A DNA stretch of 64,000 nucleotides from JAVJST01 sp965229715 (lineage in GTDB: Bacteria > Pseudomonadota > Alphaproteobacteria > Rhodospirillales > Casp-alpha2), in contig CBDDJL010000002.1 of the NCBI GenBank assembly GCA_965229715.1, positions 1,488,001 through 1,552,000 on the forward strand, in the 5' to 3' direction. Made by a program: the position numbers and the translations under genes. Positions 40,581 through 48,800 of this stretch are shown in pieces (the first letter of the stretch is position 1; every line of letters starts with the position of its first letter). A model generated the notes under the pieces. It saw only the letters and a program-made list of their open reading frames with translations, did not search any database and was not told the origin of the DNA.

Positions 40581-42608
40581 CTAGCCCTCGGTTAGGAACA
40601 GCGCCGGACCCTGCATCGATTTCTCGCCCACCTGCGCAGTCATCAAATCCCCGAGAGCCACACCATTCTGTTTGCCACTGGCAAGGTCGATCAACGTGCC
40701 GGTTTTGCTGGCTGTGCCGTTGGGCAACGTGTCGATCGCCTCGCCCGACACCGAGGACCCTGTCGGCAGGATCAGGAGAATCTCGCCGTTGTCGCTCTCG
40801 GCGGAGAGGACGCGGTTGCCAGCGATCTGCCGGGCCTTCAGATTACTGATTTTTTGCGGCAGAAGGGCGTTCAGGCCGGCGACGACCCGGCTCCCGTCTT
40901 TCGGATTGTAAAGCCTGTCGACCAATCCCCGGCAGATACAATAACCGCGGTCGAGTTCGACGAAGTTGTCGATAACGAAAGACAGGTCCGGATACGCCCG
41001 TGCCAGCAGGGCCGTCTCCGCGACACGGGCGAGTTCATCTGTCCTGGCCGTCAAATCGCTGGACGCCCTGGCCCAGAACATCTGGACGCACGGCACATGC
41101 AGCAGGGGTTTGTAGTCTGTTCCGGCCAGGCATTGCCGAACGGCCGTATAGCCGTCGAACGGGGTCGTCTCGCGCCGGATGCCGAAAACGAACCCGTCGA
41201 CGGATTCCGGCATGCAGGCCAGGTGCAGGACCCGCTCGACTTCATCCGTCAGGTCTGCATGCATGCCGTGATGAGTGGTCCAGCCCTCGACTTCGGGGCG
41301 GACCGCATGCAGGTAGATCTCAAAATCCGATTCCTGGCGCATTTTTCGCAGGCGGTCAGCGAATTCCGGCCATTGGTCGAACAGAGCGACCACTTCGATC
41401 GCCTTGATCCCGGCCGAATGTTCCGTCAGTGCGGCCCGACGCTCGACATTCGGCAAACCCATCATGACGACGGTGAACCGGTGCCCGAGCGCGGCCAATT
41501 CCCTGACCCGGCCGGATATTCGGGGGTCCAGAAGGTCGGAGACGGGGATCCGCAGATCTGCAACGCCCATTTCCCAAATTGCGGCAAGCGGATAGTCGTT
41601 GCGTACGGCTTTTCGTTCAAAAATCTCCAGACCCCACGCCGAGGGGATATCCGCTTCGTCGCACCACGGCATTCGCAAATCGAGGGCGACGGAGGGACCG
41701 GCGGCGGCCCAGGAATGGGTTCGATAGGGCAGGTCGTCACCGGCGCGGATCATGTACGGCACGTGACGGTCTGCGTACACATCGACCCAGAAAAACCCGA
41801 GCTTGGCAGGATCGAACCGGCCCATTTCGCGTGTCGGTGTGGTGCGGAAGAACTCCATGTAATCGGTGCGGATGATGCCCGTCGACGGCAGCACGAACTG
41901 ATGCATGCCGTTCAGGTTGTTGTAGAAGAAGTTGTGGACGTGCCCGGCGTAATAGCCTTCGACCGTGTATTGAGCGAGTAACGCAATCAGATCGGACCGA
42001 CCCGGCTCGTCGATATTGTCGTAAAAGTCCGGTTCGTTTCTCGCTGACAGATAGAGCGGATAGTGGGCGAAGACGAACATCCGTTTGCCGGCGTTGTCCG
42101 ACAGCACCTTTTCCAGCCAGTCCCATTGTTCCTGCTCGTCCGCCAGGCCCGAATTGATCAGCATGGTGTTGATCACCAGGAACAGACAGCCGCCATGTTC
42201 GAAGCTGTATCTTTGCTGCCCGAAGTGCTGCTCGTACTGATCGATGGCGCGTTTCGTTATGGAAACCGTGTCATCGATCTTCGGTAGGGCCGGGTGAATT
42301 TTTTCGCCGATATCGTGATTGCCGGGCACCAGGTAGTAGGGCACATCGAAGACATCCGATGCGCCGTGAAACAACTGTGCGGCATCGACGAAATCGGGCG
42401 AGACGGGAACGGGGTCCGTGATGTCGCCCAGGTGAACGACGAACGCCGGGTTCATGGCGTTCACGCGGGCAATCAGGTCGCCGTACGTCGCCGAGAGCTT
42501 GCTGCCGTATGTGTCTCCGCTCTCGAAGCTCAGGTTCTCTTCCTGGGTAAGATGTGTATCCGCCACAATGGCGAAACTGAAAAGGGGCTGTTCAGAGTTG
42601 TTGCTCAC
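40581..42608 (-). CDS. Large calcineurin-like metallophosphoesterase with unknown C-terminal region
   Basis: 675 residues from a GTG at 42608; AGGAG lies 8 nt upstream, so I prefer it over the longer frame to 42695. The metallophosphoesterase domain fills about residues 1-290, with all metal ligands: D-x-H (VADTH), GD (VHLGDI), GNHD, His in FAHYPLY, and GHVH. Beyond it, about 385 residues show strands and helices with no family I recognise (for example FTVVMMGLPNV and YPDLSFVIDNFVEL), perhaps a TIM-barrel-like part. No signal peptide is seen. It may act on a nucleotide, lipid or phospho-sugar. It lies between attR and a third partial tRNA end. Confidence 0.8.
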   Translation of the reverse strand: MSNNSEQPLFSFAIVADTHLTQEENLSFESGDTYGSKLSATYGDLIARVNAMNPAFVVHLGDITDPVPVSPDFVDAAQLFHGASDVFDVPYYLVPGNHDIGEKIHPALPKIDDTVSITKRAIDQYEQHFGQQRYSFEHGGCLFLVINTMLINSGLADEQEQWDWLEKVLSDNAGKRMFVFAHYPLYLSARNEPDFYDNIDEPGRSDLIALLAQYTVEGYYAGHVHNFFYNNLNGMHQFVLPSTGIIRTDYMEFFRTTPTREMGRFDPAKLGFFWVDVYADRHVPYMIRAGDDLPYRTHSWAAAGPSVALDLRMPWCDEADIPSAWGLEIFERKAVRNDYPLAAIWEMGVADLRIPVSDLLDPRISGRVRELAALGHRFTVVMMGLPNVERRAALTEHSAGIKAIEVVALFDQWPEFADRLRKMRQESDFEIYLHAVRPEVEGWTTHHGMHADLTDEVERVLHLACMPESVDGFVFGIRRETTPFDGYTAVRQCLAGTDYKPLLHVPCVQMFWARASSDLTARTDELARVAETALLARAYPDLSFVIDNFVELDRGYCICRGLVDRLYNPKDGSRVVAGLNALLPQKISNLKARQIAGNRVLSAESDNGEILLILPTGSSVSGEAIDTLPNGTASKTGTLIDLASGKQNGVALGDLMTAQVGEKSMQGPALFLTEG

Positions 42609-42763
42609 CCGAGTGTCTCCTGACTGCGGACGCGTTCGGCGAATGACGATCAACATAGTCGATGTCTTGATGGAGTATCCGCTTTTTTGCGGCATCCGGC
42701 CCGACCGCGATATCCGAAACCGGTAGGTTCCCCTTGTCGGTCAGACTTGCAATACGATAGACG

Positions 42764-42780
42764 CTTGTTTCGGAAACAAG
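42764..42780. promoter_or_regulatory. 17-bp palindrome, TetR-operator-like
   Basis: CTTGTTTC-G-GAAACAAG, perfect 8-bp arms with one central base. It lies in the divergent interval between the phosphoesterase and the radical SAM gene. The size and GTTTC/GAAAC half-sites are typical of operators for TetR-family repressors. No such repressor gene is adjacent. Confidence 0.5.
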
Positions 42781-42810
42781 GGCATAGTCCGCGATAGTGG
42801 ATGTAACGCA

Positions 42811-42822
42811 CCTCCGCTACCA
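42811..42822 (+). repeat. Third partial copy of the tRNA-Met 3' end
   Basis: CCTCCGCTACCA, 12 bp identical to the end of the tRNA-Met gene and of attR. It could be the end of an older, nested insertion covering 40510-42810. At 12 bp, chance cannot be excluded. Confidence 0.45.
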
Positions 42823-42882
42823 ATTCTTCGGTAAATCCGCTATGTGATCGTCGGTCGGGGCGTGCCCGGAAAACAAGGGACC

Positions 42883-43764
42883 ATGATGCTGAACTACGAT
42901 ATGCCGCTGTATCGCCCGCCGAGCGAAGGCAACAACCTGATTATCCAGGCGACGCTCGGCTGTTCGGCGAACTACTGCACATTCTGCAACATGTACAAGA
43001 CGAAGTCCTTCCGCGCCCGGCCGACGGTCGACGTGTTCGCCGATATCGAGCGCGCGGCGGCGATGTGGCCGGATGCGAACCGCGTGTTTCTTGCCGACGG
43101 TGACGCCATGACGCTGCCGATGGACGACCTCCGCATCATTCTCGACAAACTCGATGAGACGTTGCCGCAGCTTGCGCGCGTCTCGGCCTATGCGACACCC
43201 AAGAACCTGATCGACAAGTCGGTCGAGGAACTGGCCGAACTCCGCGACCGCAAGCTAAACCTCGTCTATGTCGGGATCGAGTCGGGCGCGACGGCGGTGC
43301 TGCGCGACGTGGTCAAGGGCGCGTCGGCCAGGACCCATGCCATGGCGCTCGACAATGCCGCGGCAGCCGGCCTCAAGGTCTCGGCCACCGTCATTCTCGG
43401 CCTCGCCGGTCGGGAACGCTGGCGCGACCACATCGAGGCCACGGCGGATCTGATCAACGGCCACCCGCCGACATATCTCTCGACCCTGCAACTGACACTC
43501 GAGGGCAACACCTACGACAAGTTCATGGCGGCGCAACGCGGGCCTTTCACATTTCAGGACGACGCCGGGATCCTCACCGAACAGGCGCGGTTCCTTGAGC
43601 GACTTGACCCTCCGAAACCGGTCATTTTCCGTTCGAACCACGCATCGAACTGTCTGCCGCTCGCGGGAACGCTGCCGAAGGATCGCGACAAGCTGCTCGC
43701 CATCGTGCATGAGGCCGCAGTCCGCGCGGATATGCTGAGGCCCCGCCATTTGCGGGCGCTTTGA
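42883..43764 (+). CDS. Radical SAM protein
   Basis: About 293 residues. ATGs at 42883 and 42886 follow AAGGGA; the GTG at 42844 is less likely. The iron-sulfur motif is CSANYCTFC (C-x4-C-x2-C), with GCSANYCTFCNMYKTKSFR context as in a known group of small radical SAM proteins whose substrates are unknown. GIESGAT and VILGLAG are the usual SAM-binding strands. The gene is 9 bp upstream of an RNA methyltransferase gene and probably cotranscribed with it. Confidence 0.88.
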   Translation: MMLNYDMPLYRPPSEGNNLIIQATLGCSANYCTFCNMYKTKSFRARPTVDVFADIERAAAMWPDANRVFLADGDAMTLPMDDLRIILDKLDETLPQLARVSAYATPKNLIDKSVEELAELRDRKLNLVYVGIESGATAVLRDVVKGASARTHAMALDNAAAAGLKVSATVILGLAGRERWRDHIEATADLINGHPPTYLSTLQLTLEGNTYDKFMAAQRGPFTFQDDAGILTEQARFLERLDPPKPVIFRSNHASNCLPLAGTLPKDRDKLLAIVHEAAVRADMLRPRHLRAL

Positions 43765-43773
43765 ACCGCCGTC

Positions 43774-45057
43774 ATGGCACGAACCCGCAATCGCCGCTCG
43801 CACGGCCACACGCGCCGTTCCCCGCCGACGCGGCAGATCAAGTGCCGCATCAATCGCCTCGGTCACCAGGGCGACGGAATCGCCGATATCGACGGACGTG
43901 CGGTCTATATACCCTACACGCTGGCCGGCGAAACCGTCGAAGCTGAAGTTCGCGGCGATCGTGGCGAGCTGATCGAGATCACAGAGGCAGCGCCCGAGCG
44001 AATTGCTCCGCATTGCCCGAAGTTCGGCGACTGCGGCGGTTGCGCCGTCCAACACGCGACCGACAAGACCTACAAGGATTGGAAACGGGGCGTTGTCATG
44101 GCGGCGCTTCGAAATCGCGATATCGATGCGCCGGTTGCCGGTCTCGTCGATGCCCATGGCGCCGGCCGTCGGCGATTGACCGTACACGTGACCAGCGAGC
44201 GGGGACGGCTCGTTGCCGGTTTCAACCGGCGGCGCGGGCGCGCTGTCGTCAATCTCGACGCCTGTCCGCTGCTCGCGGTCGATCTACATGATGCCTTCCG
44301 TCATTGCCGCGCGATCGCCGACGCGGTGGGCGACCGCCGGCGTGACCTCGATATCCGCCTGACGGCAACCGATACGGGTCTCGATGTCGATGTACGAGGC
44401 CTTGGCGATATGGGACTCGCCGAACACGAGGCCCTTGCGGCGTGGGCTGCAGCCAGCGATTTCGCACGCCTTACCGTGAACGGCGAACCGCTTGCCGAAC
44501 GGCGTACGCCCGTTCTGCGGATGGACGGGATCACGCTGATGCCGCCGCCCGGTGGGTTCCTGCAGGCCACCGCCGACGGGGAAGCCGTGCTGGCGAGCCT
44601 CGTATTGGGTGCGGTGCCGACAGATGGTCTCGTCGCCGATCTGTTTTGCGGTGTCGGACCATTCGCGCTGCGCCTTGCCGCCCGCCAACCCGTTGTTGCC
44701 ATGGACAGCGACCGTCCGGCGCTTGCCGCTCTCGACCATGCCGCCCGCATGACCAGCGGCCTGAAGCCAATTCGAGTCGAACGGCGCGACCTGTACGATC
44801 AGCCGCTGCAAGCTGACGAACTGATTGATATGGCTGCCGTGGTTTTTGATCCACCGCGCACCGGGGCCGAGGTGCAGGCGGCGGCGCTCGCTGAGAGTGA
44901 GGTGCCGATTGTCGTCGGCGTCTCGTGCAATCCGGTGACGTTCGCCCGCGACGCCGAAATGCTGATCGATGGCGGCTACCGGTTGGCCGGCGTCACACCG
45001 GTCGATCAATTCCGTCATGCCGCGCATGTCGAACTTGTCGGTATCTTTCAGCGTTGA
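43774..45057 (+). CDS. TrmA/RlmC/RlmD-family RNA (uracil-5-)methyltransferase
   Basis: 427 residues. An N-terminal TRAM domain (IKCRINRLGHQGDGIADIDG) is followed by the 4Fe-4S cysteines (HCPKFGDCGGCAVQH, later DACPLL). The Rossmann domain has LFCGVGPFALRL, the DPPRTG loop, the nucleophilic Cys in VGVSCNPVTFARD and the C-terminal Glu in HVELVGIF. The family forms 5-methyluridine in rRNA or tRNA; the exact site is unknown. The N-terminal 20 residues are strongly basic. Confidence 0.92.
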   Translation: MARTRNRRSHGHTRRSPPTRQIKCRINRLGHQGDGIADIDGRAVYIPYTLAGETVEAEVRGDRGELIEITEAAPERIAPHCPKFGDCGGCAVQHATDKTYKDWKRGVVMAALRNRDIDAPVAGLVDAHGAGRRRLTVHVTSERGRLVAGFNRRRGRAVVNLDACPLLAVDLHDAFRHCRAIADAVGDRRRDLDIRLTATDTGLDVDVRGLGDMGLAEHEALAAWAAASDFARLTVNGEPLAERRTPVLRMDGITLMPPPGGFLQATADGEAVLASLVLGAVPTDGLVADLFCGVGPFALRLAARQPVVAMDSDRPALAALDHAARMTSGLKPIRVERRDLYDQPLQADELIDMAAVVFDPPRTGAEVQAAALAESEVPIVVGVSCNPVTFARDAEMLIDGGYRLAGVTPVDQFRHAAHVELVGIFQR

Positions 45058-45186
45058 TTCCACGATCATGTGGTCGAAAATTGACCCAAATCAACGCGTT
45101 GGATTACCTTATGGTTAGAATGAGTCCAATTCCGATGCGGCGGACGGGGCACTGCGTCGGTGTTTTTTATTGATTGGAGCAGACGA

Positions 45187-45504
45187 ATGCCGTCTATCGC
45201 AGAGATGAAATCCCGCCTCGAAGCGCGGCGAGCGGAACTGAAAAACGAAGTTGTCGAAATCGACCAGACCCTGCGCGAGCCAGAGTCGCGCGACGATGAA
45301 GATCGCGCGACCGAACGCGAGGAGGACGAGGTGCTTGAGGGACTTGGCAATGCGGCTCTGGAGGAAATCAGTGCCATCGATGCAGCGCTTCGGCGCATCG
45401 AGCTCGGCACCTACGGCGAATGCACCGTTTGCGGCAAACCGGTCAACGAAGCGCGTCTCGATGCGATTCCCCACGTTGCACTGTGTATCGACTGCGCGTC
45501 CTGA
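45187..45504 (+). CDS. DksA/TraR C4-type zinc-finger protein
   Basis: 105 residues from the ATG at 45187, with GGAG upstream. An N-terminal coiled coil (about 1-60) carries Asp/Glu residues at its tip (DDEDRATEREEDE). The C4 zinc finger is CTVCGKPVNEARLDAIPHVALCIDC. DksA-like proteins bind RNA polymerase through the secondary channel and tune the stringent response. It is shorter than true DksA. Confidence 0.9.
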   Translation: MPSIAEMKSRLEARRAELKNEVVEIDQTLREPESRDDEDRATEREEDEVLEGLGNAALEEISAIDAALRRIELGTYGECTVCGKPVNEARLDAIPHVALCIDCAS

Positions 45505-45805
45505 CGGTCGTTCGATTCTCGCGAGAACGGGTTAGAAGCGGGCTGTTCCGGCGATAAAAATCATCGTTTTTCATGACGTTAAAGGCGCTTGTCAGCTTGC
45601 TGTCAGGTCCGGATGTTAACCATGCTCCCAATCAAAACGTCCAACCTGCTACGGCTTTGAAATCGCTGCGAGATTTCTATCGGATGACCCGGACACCGGT
45701 CGCCCGAGTTTCCGTCCCGGGGCTATGGCGAAGATTGGGCTAAATGTGGGGGTAAGGCGCTGAGCGCGGCCGTGCGCCGCGCCCAAGTAACGGGACGGAA
45801 CAACC
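45505..45805. other. Promoter interval of the RTX gene
   Basis: About 300 bp without a gene. It has a palindrome TTCTCGCGAGAA at 45516-45527 just after the DksA-like gene and a stem-loop near the RTX start (45764-45782). The rest is plain non-coding sequence. Confidence 0.45.
45764..45782 (+). promoter_or_regulatory. Stem-loop upstream of the RTX start codon
   Basis: GCGCGGC-N5-GCCGCGC, a 7-bp perfect stem ending 23 nt before the ATG at 45806 and just before the ribosome-binding region (GGGACGG). It could modulate translation. No other evidence. Confidence 0.35.
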
Positions 45806-48800
45806 ATGAGCGGACCGGAAATCGGTGAAAACCTCGTTGTTAACGGCAGCTTCGAGGATGTGACCTATTCGCACGGAGGCGGCCATTTCCTGAGCTTCCT
45901 CAAGCGCTTCTTCGGCCGCTCGGCGGAACTCGTCGGTTGGCAGACGAGCGATGGCCCCGGTCCAGACGTTCGTCATGGCAATCCTTGGCTGCCGTCTGCC
46001 GACGGCCGCCGCTATATCGAACTCGACGGCAGCGGGGCGCGCGACACCAACAGCGCCATACACCAGGATATCCCGACCGAAGGCGTCGGCACGTTCCAGA
46101 TTTCGTTTCAATATTCACCGCCGCCCTACAGCCGCGCGAGCTCGAACGGGATCGAGGTCATCTGGAACGGCGAAGTCATCGATACGGTCACCGCGGACGG
46201 TGGCCGGTCTGTCAATTGGCAAACATTCACATACGAGGTCGAAGGCGCCGGCGATGTTACGCGGCTGGAATTCCGCGCCGTCGGCGCCGATGACGGCCGG
46301 GGCGGTTATCTCGACGACCTCAGCGTGGTGCGCCTGCCGGATCCACCCTTGTTTACCGACGGCGATGACACCGTAACGCTAGCCGTCGACGATTCCGACT
46401 ACGGTTCGGGCGAGGCCTACGATGCGCTGGGCGGCGACGATCATGTCACAGGCGGCGATCTGGACGACGATATCTTCGGCAACACAGGCGACGATACCCT
46501 CATCGGCGGCGACGGAGACGACCGTCTCGTCGGCGGCGCCGAGGGCGAGGTTCTGGTCGACCGCGACGTCACCATCGAGCATGACCTTTCGGGCCTCGAT
46601 GAGACGCCGCAGCTCGGCGTCGATCCGGCGCATTTCACTTTGGCCAAGGATCACCCGGTCTCGGTGACGTTCGTCGGTGAAGAGGCCGGTTTTCACAACA
46701 CGATCGGCGTCTACAAGATCGCCGACGACGGCACGATTTCCGACGTCGAGATCGTCTTCAGGGATGCCTCGATCACGCGCTTTTGGGGCGGTACCAAACC
46801 GGGTACGTCGGTCGACCTCGATCTATCGGCGGGAGACAGTTTCGGCGTTTTCCTGATCGCCAACGGCGCCTACAAGAATTACGAGGCGTTCCGTAAATCG
46901 GGGCATTTCGAGTTCCGCGATGCCGACGGATCTCTTGCGACGATCGATAGCGACGAGCCGGAACTGGTTTTCATCGATAGCCGCGGTCGGGAGCGCGACG
47001 TGCGCGGCGATGTTTTTCATTCCGCCGCCGGGGACGATAACCTGCAGCTTAACGGCGATGATGCTGTTCACGTGAAGAGCTCGCTCTCGCCGGCGGGCAA
47101 CCTGCGCATCGCCTTCGAAGATCTTCCGATCGGCACCGGCAGTTGGTATCGGCCGAGCAGCGATGAAGATTTCAACGACGTCGTTCTGGATGTCACGTTC
47201 GCGCCGGTTGTCGAGACGGTTCAGGAGGTCGCCAGCGATAACGACGTGCTGATCGGCGGCGACGGCAAGGACGAGCTCATCGGCGGGTTCGGCGACGACA
47301 CGCTGGATGGCGGCGACGGTAAGGACACGCTTTCAGGCGGTGTCGGCGACGACGTCCTCGATGGCGGGAAGGGCAGGGACACACTGTCTGGCGATGACGG
47401 TGACGATACGCTTGACGGTGGCGGCGGCAAGGACACCCTGCTGGGCGGCGCCGGCGACGATACGCTCGATGGCGGCGGCGGTGCCGATGTGCTTTTTGGC
47501 GATGTCGGCGACGACCGCCTGTTCGGCCGCGGCGGTGCGGACGAACTCGATGGTGGCGCCGGGCGGGACAAGCTCTTCGGAAACGGCGGGGACGACAAGC
47601 TTTGGGGCCGCGGCGGCAAGGACGTTCTCAAAGGCGGTAACGGTGACGATGTTCTGCGCGGCGGCGGTAACGACGACACGCTGAAAGGCGGCAACGGCGA
47701 CGATACGCTGATCGGGGGTGCCGGCAGCGATACGATCGACGGCGGTGCGGGCGATGACAAGGTCAAACTCGACTTCGGCGATGCCGGCGGTGAAACGGCG
47801 GATGGCGGTCTCGGTTTCGACCGGCTCGATATTACCGTGGAAACGGATGACCTCGCAGATCCGGCCGTGGTCGATGACCTCGTTCAGCTCAGCTCATTCG
47901 TGCTTGCGAATGCAGACGAAAACAGCGATTCCGGTCCCACAGCGTCATTCGCCGCGCTTGGCCTTGAGGTCAGCAATTTCGAAGCGGTCAAACTGACCAT
48001 TATCGATTCCGAAACCGGCGAAGAGGTCGATGGTTTCCTCACACCGGCGTTTGCGGTGTCCGCCGACCCGGTTGCCGGCGACGAAGACACTCCCATTACG
48101 CTCGGGATCGGCGCGGCGGTTACGAACGCTCCCGATCTGTTCGATGTCAGCGTGACGATTACCGGCGTGCCGGCAGGTGCGACGCTGTCCGCCGGTACCG
48201 ACAACGGGGGTGGCAGTTATACGCTCGCCGGCGCCGATCTGGCCGGATTGACTCTGACACCGCCGGTGGACGCAAGCGATGACATCGATCTCGGTATCAG
48301 CGTCTCCGCGACCAGTCTGATTACAGGCCTCGTTACCGAAGGACCCGTCGTTTCGCAGGCGGTCACCGTGGACGCTGTCGCCGATGCCGCCAGCCTGACA
48401 GTAGGCGAGATATCTCTCGTCGACTCCGCGGCCGGCGACGACAATCTGGTCGGTACGGACGGCAAGGACACGTTGCAGGGATTCGGCGGTAACGACACCA
48501 TCGACGGCGCGGGGGGCGCTGACACATTGATCGGCGACGGCCAGCCGGCGTCGCTGAGCGCGGGACTCGCGATTGCCGCCGCGCTCACCGATGTCGACGG
48601 TTCCGAGACCCTGTCCGTCATCATCGACGGCATTCCGGCAGGCGTGACGTTCTCTGCAGGGGCGGACAACGGCCCCGGTTCGATTGCGTTGACGCAGGCG
48701 GAGCTTGCAGGACTGACAATCACGGTGTCCTCGGGCGTTGCCGATTTTTCGCTGAACGTGACGGCGCGAACCACTGATACGGATGTCGATGACGGCAGCC

